A program made the translations under genes and the position numbers. Shown here one piece after another: positions 1 to 8,586 of a DNA stretch of 64,000 nucleotides (the first letter of the stretch is position 1; every line of letters starts with the position of its first letter). The notes under the pieces were generated by a model. It made no database searches, was not told where the DNA came from, and saw only the letters and a list, made by a program, of their open reading frames with translations. Source of the DNA: J054 sp965221985 (GTDB lineage Bacteria; Pseudomonadota; Gammaproteobacteria; Steroidobacterales; GCA-2729495); contig OZ244928.1 in assembly GCA_965221985.1 (NCBI GenBank), positions 1,984,001 to 2,048,000 of the forward strand. The letters are read 5' to 3'.

Positions 1-341
1 AAAAAGAAGGCTTGGAAGTCTTAAAGCCTGAGCTGGGTACCAAGCCTCGCGTGTACTATAAGAATCTGCACCTGATGACTCACTGCTTTGTCGGTGGCAC
101 GGTGGTGACGTCCATGGATGGAATCGAGGAATGTGCCGAAGGCGCGGAAGTCGTGCTGAAGCAAGACGGCAGCGAAATCAGTCGGGCGACGACAGACACC
201 TTCGGTGAATTCAAGATCGACAAGTTGCCGCCGAATAGCGGTCGGTATGAAGTTAGCGTTACGGGAGTAGCTGGTAATTACTCCAAAGAAATTGATCTTG
301 GCGAAGAGAGTCTCTATCTGGGTACCTTGGCCCTGGGGTAA
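1..341 (+). CDS. C-terminal fragment of a 4Fe-4S dicluster-type oxidoreductase subunit (partial)
   Basis: The reading frame is open from the first base (first whole codon at 3) to a TAA at 339-341, so the gene starts before the window. A TTG at 12 is in frame but is probably internal. The residues LGTKPRVYYKNL followed by a FVGGTVV segment resemble the tail of DmsB/NrfC-like iron-sulfur subunits that end in a small Cna-B-like beta domain, as in pyrogallol hydroxytransferase small subunits. The last 70 residues (ECAEGAEVVL, then TDTFGEFKIDKLPPNSGRYEV) look like that carboxypeptidase-regulatory-like fold. The 4Fe-4S cysteines lie outside the window, so this is by resemblance only. The gene converges on frdD. 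A catalytic molybdopterin subunit would be expected further left. Confidence 0.6.
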   Translation, partial: KEGLEVLKPELGTKPRVYYKNLHLMTHCFVGGTVVTSMDGIEECAEGAEVVLKQDGSEISRATTDTFGEFKIDKLPPNSGRYEVSVTGVAGNYSKEIDLGEESLYLGTLALG

Positions 342-472
342 CCCGTCAAGACGCTGTCTATTGTGGCCTGGACTGACTCTTCGTCAGCTAGGTAGTTAGG
401 GCAGGGAGTGCGCCACATGCCTGGATTCGTCTAGCTCGATTGCGAAGCGGCCCTTCGCTGCCAGCTTCGCCC

Positions 473-820
473 TTAGAGTGAGGCTAAAGCATAGGCCAGC
501 AAGACTGTGCCAGCGGTGGCAATACCATAGAACACGATAGCCATCGCGGTATCCGCCCGGATGCCAAAGTCATGCGCGGTGATACGCAAGCGGTGCGCCG
601 CATGCCAAATCGTCAGGAATATCACGCCAAATGTGATTAGCCGTACGAATGGATTTTGCATTAGGCGCAGCATGTTCTCGTACGACAATACCTGATCGGG
701 CAACAGGCCGAGCGGTACGGCAAAGGCCGCGATTACGATCAGCACGGGCGCCAGAAAAGCCGCTACGGTGCCGCCTGCGGCGAATAAGCCCCACACGATG
801 GGTTTATGCGATGGCGCCAC
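473..820 (-). CDS. frdD: Fumarate reductase membrane anchor subunit D
   Basis: A 115-residue protein with three hydrophobic segments (about 8-32, 58-72 and 90-113). It matches the pattern of E. coli FrdD: a WGLFAAGG segment near the start, PLGLLPDQVLSYE in the middle, and HRLRITAHDFGI before the last helix. With FrdC it anchors the FrdAB catalytic dimer in the inner membrane and forms the quinol site. It is the last gene of the rquA-frdABCD operon, starting 2 bases after the frdC stop. Heme-free C and D subunits are typical of the E. coli-type enzyme. Assignment rests on similarity plus the order of all four subunits. Confidence 0.88.
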   Translation of the reverse strand: MAPSHKPIVWGLFAAGGTVAAFLAPVLIVIAAFAVPLGLLPDQVLSYENMLRLMQNPFVRLITFGVIFLTIWHAAHRLRITAHDFGIRADTAMAIVFYGIATAGTVLLAYALASL

Positions 821-822
821 GG

Positions 823-1212
823 CTAGCTACTCACCAGCCACCACACCAAAGCGCTCGCGATGACAAACGCGACCCAATGCGCGGCGATGATTGCGGACCC
901 GGGTAGCTGCTTACCCCCTAGCGCGATCGGCATGGCTTTTGGTGTCACAACGAACCAAGTATAGCTGTGGTAAATCGCGAAAATCATTGTCAGCGCCGCA
1001 AAGACCATAAAGGTCATCGAGCCAGCGCCGGCCAAAAAGGCATCGTACACGGCCCGTCCTTGCGACAAACGAAATAGCCCAACAATAAGCAACAATCCAA
1101 ACGCCCCGATAAAGAGCGAGCTGAGTTCGCGTAGCATGTAGCGGGTGTAACGCGCTTGGCGTAACCACCAAGTTGTGCGCGAAACCGGTCTTGTGTAGGG
1201 ATGCCGACTCAT
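823..1212 (-). CDS. frdC: Fumarate reductase membrane anchor subunit C
   Basis: A 129-residue membrane protein with three hydrophobic segments. The N-terminus (RHPYTRPVSRTTWWL, then YTRYMLREL) and HSYTWFVVTPKAMPI in the middle match E. coli FrdC, which has the same WW, YMLRE and TWFxxxPKA landmarks. The ATG at 1212 was chosen because it overlaps the frdB stop as ATGA, like the other junctions of this operon. An upstream in-frame start at 1224 would add four residues. FrdC contributes to the quinol-binding pocket. Because rquA heads the operon, rhodoquinol is the likely electron donor, though no residue here proves that. Confidence 0.88.
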   Translation of the reverse strand: MSRHPYTRPVSRTTWWLRQARYTRYMLRELSSLFIGAFGLLLIVGLFRLSQGRAVYDAFLAGAGSMTFMVFAALTMIFAIYHSYTWFVVTPKAMPIALGGKQLPGSAIIAAHWVAFVIASALVWWLVSS

Positions 1213-1952
1213 TGACTTTTCCAAGGCATTAAGAACTTAAGAAAATAATCACCGGTAGCGGCAATTTTCGCTTGCTGAATGGCGGCGGCTGGATCTACGG
1301 ATTTAGGGCAGACGTCGGAACACGCGCCCACAAAGCTGCAATCCCAAACACCGGGATTGCTGGCGACCACCGTCTCCCTCGCGCCGCGGCCTTGATCGCG
1401 GCTATCCAGATTGTAGCGATGGGCCAGCGCGAGCGCGGCCGGACCGACAAAGTCATCGTTTAATGCGTATTGTGGGCAGGCCGAGTAACACAGCATGCAG
1501 TTGATGCAGGCCGTGAATTGCTTGAAACGGGCGAGTTCAGCCGGCGTTTGCAAGTTCTCATGCGCAGTATTAACTTGTTTTTCCCTCGCCACAATATAGG
1601 GTTTGACGGACTGTAGCTTGTCCATGAAGTCATCCATCACCACGACGAGATCTCGTTCGATGGGAAAGTTCTGTAGGGGCTCGACGCGAATTCTTGCCGG
1701 CAAATCGCGCAAGAATGTGTGGCAGGATAGGGCAGGTTCGCCGTTCACTAGCACGCCGCAGCTACCGCACACGGCCATGTGGCAAGACCAACGGTAGCTC
1801 AGCGTTCGGTCCAACTCTTCCTTGACGTAGTTAATGGCGTCGAGAACTACCCAGTCTTCACGGTAGGGCACCGTATAGGTCTGCACGTAGGGTTCGGTAT
1901 CTTTTTCAGGGTCGTAGCGCAGTATCTCAAGTACAATTGATTGCTCGCTCAT
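1209..1952 (-). CDS. frdB: Fumarate reductase iron-sulfur subunit B
   Basis: A 247-residue protein with an N-terminal plant-type ferredoxin domain and a C-terminal bacterial-type ferredoxin domain. The [2Fe-2S] ligands lie in CHMAVCGSCGVLVNGEPALSC (about 57-77). The [4Fe-4S] and [3Fe-4S] ligands lie in CINCMLCYSACPQ and in CSFVGACSDVCPKSVDP. The subunit carries electrons from quinol in FrdCD to the FAD in FrdA. Length and cysteine spacing match E. coli FrdB, including the DPAAAIQQAK stretch. It overlaps the frdA stop by 4 bases (ATGA), which implies coupled translation. It resembles FrdB rather than SdhB, and the separate C and D anchor genes support a fumarate reductase. Confidence 0.93.
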   Translation of the reverse strand: MSEQSIVLEILRYDPEKDTEPYVQTYTVPYREDWVVLDAINYVKEELDRTLSYRWSCHMAVCGSCGVLVNGEPALSCHTFLRDLPARIRVEPLQNFPIERDLVVVMDDFMDKLQSVKPYIVAREKQVNTAHENLQTPAELARFKQFTACINCMLCYSACPQYALNDDFVGPAALALAHRYNLDSRDQGRGARETVVASNPGVWDCSFVGACSDVCPKSVDPAAAIQQAKIAATGDYFLKFLMPWKSQ

Positions 1953-3706
1953 GTCGCGTCACCGCCGTAAACGCGTTCGGCCGGCTGAGACCGCGTGATT
2001 GTCACGTCACGATAGGTGATTGCTGGCATCTCATCTGCTGACCAAGCCGCCATGGAATGACGTAGGAATTTATTGTCGTCCCGCTCGGGATAGTCAAGGC
2101 GCTGATGCGAGCCGCGTGATTCGGTGCGTTGTAGCGCGGAGCAAGCCATCGCGCAGGCAACATCGATCATGGAGCCTAACTCTAAGGCTTCGATTAGATC
2201 TGTATTGAACACGTTGCTTTTGTCCACAAGCTCAATGCGTTGATAGCGTTCGCGGATTTCGGCCAGGCTTGCAATGCAGGCCTGCAGCGTATCCGCGCTG
2301 CGATAAATGCCTGCGCCTGCTTCCATGGCGGCGTTCATTTCACGGCGCAGACCGGCGATGCTTTCCTTGCCGCCACTGCGTCGAAATAGTGCTAATACCT
2401 TTTCTTGGACGCGACTGGCTGCGGCATCGATGCTGCTCGTAGCGGCTTGGTCCCTGGCATCGCGCGCCATTTCCACCGCCACTTCACCCGCCCGGGCACC
2501 GAAGACGAGTAACTCGCTAAGAGAGTTCGAGCCCAAACGATTGGCGCCATTGATACTCACGCAGGCACATTCACCCGCGGCCAATAGACCTGCCAAGGGT
2601 GTTTTGCCATCGATGTTAGTGTCGATACCGCCCATGGTGTAGTGCACAACGGGCCGCACGGGTATGGGGTCTTCGACCGGATCCACACCAGCGTAACTCT
2701 GCGCGAGTTCGCGCACCATAGGCAAGCGTTCATTGATTTTCGCTTCGCCGAGGTGACGCAGGTCTAGGTGTACAACATCACCATAGTCGCCGGCTATGGT
2801 GCGGCCGCGCTGTTGTTCATGCCAGAAAGCTTGGCTGAGGCGATCGCGTGGCCCCAATTCCATGGCTTTTTTGCGGGGCCATGGATCCGGTGGGCCAAGA
2901 TTGTAATCTTGTAAATAGCGATAACCTTCATTGTTAATCAGTATGCCGCCTTCGCCCCGTGATCCTTCAGTGATAAGTATTCCGGTACCCGGCAATCCCG
3001 TGGGATGATACTGCACGAATTCCATATCTTTGAGAGGTACGCCAGCTCGATAGGCCATGGCCATGCCATCCCCAGTTTTTATCGCTCCGTTGGTGGTAAA
3101 TGGAAAGACGCGTCCAGCACCCCCGGTAGCAATGATGACGGCTTTGGCGCGAAACAAACGCATTTGGCCACTGCGCATTTCGATGGCCGTCACGCCCTGG
3201 CACTTGCCATCGATGTTGATGAGATCAGTACAGAAATACTCATCGAAGCGCTGTATCGATGGGTACTGCAAGGATGTCTGGAACAGGGTGTGCAGTAAAT
3301 GAAAGCCGGTCTTATCCGCCGCGAACCAGGTTCTTTCAACTTTCATGCCGCCGAAGGGCCGCACGGCGACGTGACCGTCGGCTTCGCGGCTCCAAGGACA
3401 GCCCCAATGCTCAATCCGCGTCAGTTCTTTGGGCGCTTGTTCAATAAAGTAATCCACGGCATCTTGATCGCAAAGCCAGTCGCCGCCCGCGACGGTATCG
3501 TGAAAGTGATTCTCGAAGCTGTCATTGTCTTTGATCACGCCCGCGGCGCCGCCTTCGGCCGCCACGGTATGGCTGCGCATCGGGTAAACCTTGGAGATTA
3601 GTGCCACTTTGAGGGCAAGGTCGGCCTCGGCGGCTGCGATGGCGGCCCGCAGGCCCGCGCCACCGGCTCCGACAATCAGGATATCGGTATCAATCGTTTC
3701 CATCAT
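1949..3706 (-). CDS. frdA: Fumarate reductase flavoprotein subunit A
   Basis: A 585-residue FAD protein that interconverts fumarate and succinate. The N-terminal dinucleotide-binding motif is GAGGAGLRAA (about 13-22). The histidine that carries covalent FAD lies in SHTVAAEGG. Other family landmarks are MEFVQYHPTGL, a HYTMGGI substrate-site segment, and GANRLGSNSLSELLVFG near the FAD. The start ATG overlaps the rquA stop (ATGA), so rhodoquinone synthesis and the enzyme are translationally coupled. The flavoprotein alone cannot separate fumarate reductase from succinate dehydrogenase. The E. coli-type frdABCD order and the rquA link favour a fumarate-reducing role at low oxygen. Confidence 0.93.
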   Translation of the reverse strand: MMETIDTDILIVGAGGAGLRAAIAAAEADLALKVALISKVYPMRSHTVAAEGGAAGVIKDNDSFENHFHDTVAGGDWLCDQDAVDYFIEQAPKELTRIEHWGCPWSREADGHVAVRPFGGMKVERTWFAADKTGFHLLHTLFQTSLQYPSIQRFDEYFCTDLINIDGKCQGVTAIEMRSGQMRLFRAKAVIIATGGAGRVFPFTTNGAIKTGDGMAMAYRAGVPLKDMEFVQYHPTGLPGTGILITEGSRGEGGILINNEGYRYLQDYNLGPPDPWPRKKAMELGPRDRLSQAFWHEQQRGRTIAGDYGDVVHLDLRHLGEAKINERLPMVRELAQSYAGVDPVEDPIPVRPVVHYTMGGIDTNIDGKTPLAGLLAAGECACVSINGANRLGSNSLSELLVFGARAGEVAVEMARDARDQAATSSIDAAASRVQEKVLALFRRSGGKESIAGLRREMNAAMEAGAGIYRSADTLQACIASLAEIRERYQRIELVDKSNVFNTDLIEALELGSMIDVACAMACSALQRTESRGSHQRLDYPERDDNKFLRHSMAAWSADEMPAITYRDVTITRSQPAERVYGGDAT

Positions 3707-4464
3707 TCCTTGCGCGATACCACGACTTTTTGAAACAGGCCGCCAAAAAATGTTTCCTTATGCCACTGGAATTCCGCCGAATGCGGTCCAGCAAGAGTTT
3801 CTACTTCCTTGTGCCAGAGACCCTTTGCGTAGGGTTCGAAAAGCTTGAAAACTGCGCTCGTCAACAGTTTGGCCGGATGGGCCCAATGGGGCTTATGATA
3901 ATCGACGAAGACAACTTTACCACCGGGGCGAATGCTGCGTAGGAGTGCCGCGATTGCCTCGCTCTTAGCGTCGTCTGGTAACTCATGCAGTAGAAAATAG
4001 CAGCAGGCCACTTCGAAATCGCTAGGTGGTAGCTGCCGCACGTCTTCGTGCCGTACCCTTGTATTGGTGAAGCTGGCTAGCTTTTCGTGACACCTGCGTA
4101 CCTGCAAAGCGGCGACGTCGACAACTTCAAGTTGACCATCTGGACCGATATGCTCTGCCAGTAAATTAGAAAATCTGCCGTATACACAGGCTGATTGTAG
4201 AACGCGCTGACCCGGGGATATCTCGGCAAAGGCCGCTTGTTCCAGTCGCCGATGTTGCCGCCACAGGATAGTTTTAACCACCAGCTCGTGATCTAGGTAG
4301 CGCGCGTTGCGCTCGTCTAGGTAGGCCCAGTGATAGGTTTGGCTCAGGTAGGTCGGAATCACCGGCCCATTGGCGCCTGTGGCGTTGGATCGGGCGGTCG
4401 AAGATCGTGCCGCCACGGCCTGAAAGTTCGCGCTATTGGCGGTACTTTGGACTGAATCTGACAT
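3703..4464 (-). CDS. rquA: Rhodoquinone biosynthesis protein RquA
   Basis: A 253-residue protein of the class I methyltransferase fold, recognised as RquA, which converts ubiquinone to rhodoquinone by replacing a methoxy group with an amino group. Landmarks are PTYLSQTYHWAYL (37-49), VLQSACVYG in place of the usual glycine-rich SAM loop (88-96), FLLHELP (157-163), VDYHKPHW (187-194) and ETFFGGLFQKV near the C-terminus (237-247). The altered motif I and the FFGGL-YQK-type ending separate RquA from UbiE/UbiG. Published work on RquA describes SAM acting as amino donor. Residues 1-35 are Ser/Ala/Thr-rich and may not be conserved. The gene heads the frd operon, which fits rhodoquinol feeding electrons to fumarate reductase. 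Confidence 0.9.
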   Translation of the reverse strand: MSDSVQSTANSANFQAVAARSSTARSNATGANGPVIPTYLSQTYHWAYLDERNARYLDHELVVKTILWRQHRRLEQAAFAEISPGQRVLQSACVYGRFSNLLAEHIGPDGQLEVVDVAALQVRRCHEKLASFTNTRVRHEDVRQLPPSDFEVACCYFLLHELPDDAKSEAIAALLRSIRPGGKVVFVDYHKPHWAHPAKLLTSAVFKLFEPYAKGLWHKEVETLAGPHSAEFQWHKETFFGGLFQKVVVSRKE

Positions 4465-4827
4465 CGGTACCTTTCTTCAAGGCCGGGTGCGCAAAGTTGG
4501 GCGGGCGTCCGACAGTTTGCATGATACCCGGGAGAGTGTTGCCTTGTCGTTACATTTTGTCGTTGACGACAGTGGGCTTATTGGCCTTGGTGCCATGTGC
4601 TTAGTCGTTTTCCGCGGCGATTGCAGGTCGGGTAAGTAGAAGTACGACTTGGGTGAGATGATGGCTCGCGACTAGGATGCCGATCCAAAGGGCCGTACGG
4701 CGAGAAATTCGCGCTTAGCGTGAATAGTCCGCTCACGTTCCAAGTGAATAGCATGGTCTAGCAGCGGTGATCGTCGCAGTTGGTAGCGTGCCAGGTTCCG
4801 CCACGAATAAGAAAAGTAGGGAGTGTT
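4465..4827. other. Intergenic gap between divergent rquA and Rieske genes
   Basis: This divergent promoter region of 363 bases should hold the promoters of the rquA-frd operon (leftward) and of the Rieske oxygenase gene (rightward). I looked for an FNR/ANR-like TTGAT-N4-ATCAA box, which would suit an anaerobic operon, and saw none that I would defend. No small gene is supported. A ribosome binding site, AGGGAG, lies at about 4817-4822, just before the Rieske start. Confidence 0.5.
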
Positions 4828-6033
4828 ATGTATATCAATTTCTGGTACCCAATCGTTCGCAGCGAAGACTTAGGCTATGACCAGCCCGAAAAAGTTCGAG
4901 TGCTCGGTGTGGATCTCGTTGTGTTTCGTGATGAAAACGGCGATGCGGTTGTATTGAGCGATACCTGTACCCATCGCGGCGCTTCTCTTGGCGGCGCATG
5001 GTCACAAGGCAACACGCAGCGCGTCATCAATGGCTGCATCGTTTGCCCATATCACGGCTGGGAGTTTAATCGTGATGGCGAGTGCGTAAATATCCCTTCC
5101 GTTGGATATGGCACCAAGACTCCGGCCCGCGCCAAGGTTGATTCCTACCCAGTACAAGAAAAATACGGCATTGTATTTGCCTTCCTGGGAGATGAGCCTG
5201 AAGAAACTCGGGTTCCGTTGCTTAATGTCGAAGAATACGGACAGGAAGGCTGGGTTGCTAACGAAGTTCTGGTACTCGAGGTGCCTTACTACTACGAGCG
5301 TTCCATCGAGAACGGCATCGATCCGGCGCACAATGAGTTTGTGCACCCGACGCACGGTCACTCGGCCATCGACCGGGAGAATTACCGGGTGCGGGATTAT
5401 GAAACCGAAGATCACCGCCAGGGCTGGGGTTTTTGGTTCATGCACTTATTTGATACGCCGCCGTTGCCACAAAAGGGCGACGACACGGCGCCCGATTCCG
5501 AAACCCCTTGGGGCGATACCAGGACTGAAGAAAGCCAGGCCTACGTGGGTGGCGGCACCTATGGTCCCAATATTATGCCGACCTACATCAATATTTCTGA
5601 GGGCAAGATGTTCCGGCAGTACTTCTTTGAGGCTCCAATAGACGACAACAACACGAAAATCTTCTTTCTGAACATGCGCAACTTCTTGTTGGACCCCAAG
5701 CACAACGGTCCGATTCATGCGCGCAACAAAGTGATCGCCGGGCAAGATATTCAGATCATGGCGACCATGAATCCGTTGCGTACTCCGCTTAGTTTGACCA
5801 AGGAAGTTCTGACGCCGTCTGACAATGCGGTTGCGGCTTACCGCAACTGGCTGGAGAAGTTCGATGACAAGGGCTGGCGCATTGATATCGATAAGTTCAA
5901 CGCCAGGCATGGCAAGGACAGAGCCTTTGCCATTCCGTCTCCGGCCCGCCGGAATTCGGGTAACTGGGTTCTCGATCCTGTTCCGCTGATCAAGGATCGG
6001 GCTGAGCGTAAGCGATTGGATCAAGCTGACTAG
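4828..6033 (+). CDS. Rieske [2Fe-2S] non-heme iron oxygenase, alpha-subunit type (copy 1)
   Basis: A 401-residue protein. The N-terminal Rieske domain has CTHRGASL followed by CPYHGW, the Cys-X-His...Cys-X2-His cluster ligands. The C-terminal domain has NGIDPAHNEFVHPTHG, which holds the bridging Asp and the two His of the mononuclear iron site. It should use NAD(P)H-derived electrons and O2 to hydroxylate or demethylate an organic substrate. No reductase or ferredoxin gene lies beside it. The ATG at 4828 follows AGGGAG and begins MYINFWY, which parallels the MFINFWY start of the second copy at 24381-25547; an in-frame upstream start at 4780 lacks this support. The substrate is unknown. The single-subunit architecture resembles VanA and pheophorbide a oxygenase-type enzymes. 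Confidence 0.87.
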   Translation: MYINFWYPIVRSEDLGYDQPEKVRVLGVDLVVFRDENGDAVVLSDTCTHRGASLGGAWSQGNTQRVINGCIVCPYHGWEFNRDGECVNIPSVGYGTKTPARAKVDSYPVQEKYGIVFAFLGDEPEETRVPLLNVEEYGQEGWVANEVLVLEVPYYYERSIENGIDPAHNEFVHPTHGHSAIDRENYRVRDYETEDHRQGWGFWFMHLFDTPPLPQKGDDTAPDSETPWGDTRTEESQAYVGGGTYGPNIMPTYINISEGKMFRQYFFEAPIDDNNTKIFFLNMRNFLLDPKHNGPIHARNKVIAGQDIQIMATMNPLRTPLSLTKEVLTPSDNAVAAYRNWLEKFDDKGWRIDIDKFNARHGKDRAFAIPSPARRNSGNWVLDPVPLIKDRAERKRLDQAD

Positions 6034-6123
6034 GATAGCCATCCATCGTCTTAAGCCGGCGCGGATAGGGGGCTATCCACGCCGACAAGCGCTTGTGTTG
6101 TCATTTTAGGTAGGCCGTACCTG

Positions 6124-7779
6124 TTATGTTTTCTGAAGCTTGCCGCGATAGGCCACGAGTCGACCAATCACGGGCGCGGTAATTTCAACGTCAAAAGTGA
6201 AATGACCATTGTCATCGCATTCGAAGCTATCGCCTTTTGGGAGTAGGAGGCCAGGCAATGGCAGTCGCCATAGTCGCCAGCGCCGAGGAATGAGATAAAG
6301 CCTGTCTGCCCGCCAAACGAGCGCCAGTGCCACGGTTATGGGTCCGAATTTTTCGCAAAGCAGATGGTCTTCGCGACCCTGGCCCAAAGTCAGGACACTG
6401 TGAAATTCATTATCGCCAATTTGGCGATGCCAGGCCTCGCCATCCACCGTTTTTTTAACGCGAACATGAACGGTGCAATTCTCGTCGCGCGTGGGGAAGC
6501 CAATGATGCCGGCAAGGAGTCGGCCGAGTGGATTGCTTGCTGAACGAACCGTTGCTTCGCCGCTCCAATCGCTGTCTTCCGCGAGGTGGAATGCGCGTAG
6601 CGACGGCGGCAATTCGTCAAGGCAGTCCCCGAGAACCTGCGCGAATAGCGACCTTCGTAACGGCGGCTGCCGGCGAAAGCCAGTGTAAATTTCTCGGCCG
6701 GCAAATGCTCGGTTATAGTCATCGAGACTCAATTCCTTGACAGCGGGACGGGCGCCACTGGCGGGCCGAATACCGTCTATGAGCTTACGAATAATGAGTT
6801 CGATGGCCATTGAGGGGATATACGGGCCATCATCGCCTTCGGCGAGTAAGTGCCAGGACAGAAGTTCTTCTCCCTGGTCGCCGGTACCGGATACTTCTAT
6901 GAACATGCCGCCACGATGTTCGCCAAATTTCATCAAATTGAGTACCCGGTAGAACAGCGGTGCTAAAGGTGCATATGAGGGCAATCGGAAGCGGGCGCGC
7001 AGTTTCGCCAGTAGATTTAATGCACGGTGCAAAGCCTCCGGCACCGGGCCGGCGCCCATCCAGATGTCCGTGATGTGATCGAAGCTGCGCGGAATGACTT
7101 GCAAATCGGGTACGTCGACTAGCGAGTAGTGAATGTTATGCAGTGGCAGTCGTCCCGGGACCGCGACGGTGTAGCGCATGCTTTCCGCCAGGCCCTTGGC
7201 GTTGATTAACTCGCCATTTCGCTTTAGCTTCACATCACCACCAGCATAGCCGACTACCGCGCGCATCACGTTCATGCCTATGCCAGCATAGGGTGAGGGC
7301 GCAATACCTCCGATCACTGATCGTACGGTTATGTGCTGGCTAAATTCAGCGACCACCGCGGCAGTCAATACCGGGAAACTACTGACTCCCGATAGAACAA
7401 AGATGTCGGCATCCTTCGCTCGAGTATCGAATTTATCGATGCCAAACACAAAGTCGGAGCCATCCGCGAAGTCTAAATAGTCTACTTGGTATTTTATGCA
7501 AGCATGAACGACACCGTAGGGATCATCGCCGTATTCTTGGAAGGGGCCGGATGCATCGACGAGTAGATCAGGTCTATGCTTATCAAGCTGCGTAGCAATT
7601 CGATTCCGCTCTATCTGCAACGGTAATAGTTCACCGGCGACGCTGTTAGCCTTGCAAAACGCCTCTGCTTTTTCCAGTGTTCGGCCGCCGACAAGTAATT
7701 CAAGATTGTTTAAGTCAGCTAACAGCTGAATTAGACGGCCTCCAAAAACGCCGTAGCCGCCGAGAATTAGAATTTTCAT
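6124..7779 (-). CDS. Saccharopine dehydrogenase-like NAD(P)-binding protein with C-terminal DUF4166-like domain
   Basis: A 551-residue fusion. Residues 1-130 form a Rossmann fold with the motif GGYGVFGGRLIQLL at the N-terminus and VDASGPFQEYG near 75-85, as in saccharopine dehydrogenase-like proteins. About the last 170 residues (from about 375, LFAQVLGDCLDELPPSLRAFH onward) resemble DUF4166, a domain often fused to or beside such dehydrogenases. The reaction is unknown; family members act on diverse substrates and few are characterised. The gene converges on the Rieske oxygenase gene with an 90-base gap. There is no sign of truncation. Confidence 0.75.
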   Translation of the reverse strand: MKILILGGYGVFGGRLIQLLADLNNLELLVGGRTLEKAEAFCKANSVAGELLPLQIERNRIATQLDKHRPDLLVDASGPFQEYGDDPYGVVHACIKYQVDYLDFADGSDFVFGIDKFDTRAKDADIFVLSGVSSFPVLTAAVVAEFSQHITVRSVIGGIAPSPYAGIGMNVMRAVVGYAGGDVKLKRNGELINAKGLAESMRYTVAVPGRLPLHNIHYSLVDVPDLQVIPRSFDHITDIWMGAGPVPEALHRALNLLAKLRARFRLPSYAPLAPLFYRVLNLMKFGEHRGGMFIEVSGTGDQGEELLSWHLLAEGDDGPYIPSMAIELIIRKLIDGIRPASGARPAVKELSLDDYNRAFAGREIYTGFRRQPPLRRSLFAQVLGDCLDELPPSLRAFHLAEDSDWSGEATVRSASNPLGRLLAGIIGFPTRDENCTVHVRVKKTVDGEAWHRQIGDNEFHSVLTLGQGREDHLLCEKFGPITVALALVWRADRLYLIPRRWRLWRLPLPGLLLPKGDSFECDDNGHFTFDVEITAPVIGRLVAYRGKLQKT

Positions 7780-7866
7780 GTCAGCAATGAACCCGCAATC
7801 GCGCTACTGAAAATGCGAAGTCTCTGTGTTTCAGCTCCGGGCTTCACAAAAAATAATCACCACGAA

Positions 7867-8340
7867 CTAATTGGGCAAATATCGAGATGTCGATAAGCAG
7901 CTTTGATTGCCGCGAATTACTTGCTGTTTGACTTGATCGGAGGAACTCCCGGAGTCAATCTTGGCGCTAGCCTGTAGGATTTCTGCCGTCGAAGTTGCCG
8001 AGCATCTGCAGTATTCTCTGTACTGATTAATGCTTAATTTGGCCCGCCTACGCTGATCATTGTTCAACAAACAGCGATTATTCAGTGTGTTGATCGTGCG
8101 CATTCTGCCAACTGGCGCGGAGGTATCTATCTGTCTCGCCTTTCGATGGCCAAGTTGTGATTCACTGAACAGGTATAGCCCGAAGGGGGGGATTAGTAGA
8201 CTCGATATGGCCATCTGCAGGCTATGCTGGTTAAAGGCATGCCAGCTGCCGTAGAGCCATGAAGCAATTAGCATGCCTGCAAGCATCCACACCAGCGCGG
8301 CTCGCTTTTCTTCATTGTTTAGCTTTTGGTGCCGTTTCAT
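7867..8340 (-). CDS. Hypothetical small membrane protein
   Basis: A 157-residue protein of unknown function. It has two predicted membrane segments near the N-terminus (about 14-32 and 41-58), with a short loop between them. The polar C-terminal half contains six cysteines if all are counted (CLL, CRC, CLS and neighbours) and no recognisable domain. It lies alone between the saccharopine dehydrogenase-like gene and the NmrA-type gene, both also on the minus strand. The ATG at 8340 has a purine-poor upstream region, so expression is uncertain. I do not recognise a family. The C-terminal half may be a chance extension, because its composition looks less protein-like than the membrane part. Confidence 0.4.
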   Translation of the reverse strand: MKRHQKLNNEEKRAALVWMLAGMLIASWLYGSWHAFNQHSLQMAISSLLIPPFGLYLFSESQLGHRKARQIDTSAPVGRMRTINTLNNRCLLNNDQRRRAKLSINQYREYCRCSATSTAEILQASAKIDSGSSSDQVKQQVIRGNQSCLSTSRYLPN

Positions 8341-8586
8341 TCAACCTAGGGAGAACGGCCAAGTGCCAATTCTTTCGTCCATAAAATGATGCCCGCATTC
8401 TGTTGTAGCGGACCCGTTTCCTGACCGGTTAGATGGGTCCCGCCATTCGGTCGATTATCGGTCGGTATCCGCCTCCGCAAGAGATGCCATAGTGAGGCTA
8501 TGATGAATTGGCAGTAGAACCATGCATCTTAGGCGTTTGATTATCCGAACTGCTCGGTCGCTATAACGGTTTCTGTTGTAAATCAG

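Noticed and set aside
4465..4827. FNR/ANR site upstream of rquA-frd
   Set aside because: I searched for a TTGAT-N4-ATCAA box and found nothing close enough to report.
5446..6042. A 198-codon open frame antisense to Rieske copy 1
   Set aside because: It lies wholly across the well-supported oxygenase gene, including the iron site. The product has no domain. It is a chance shadow frame of a G/C-rich gene.
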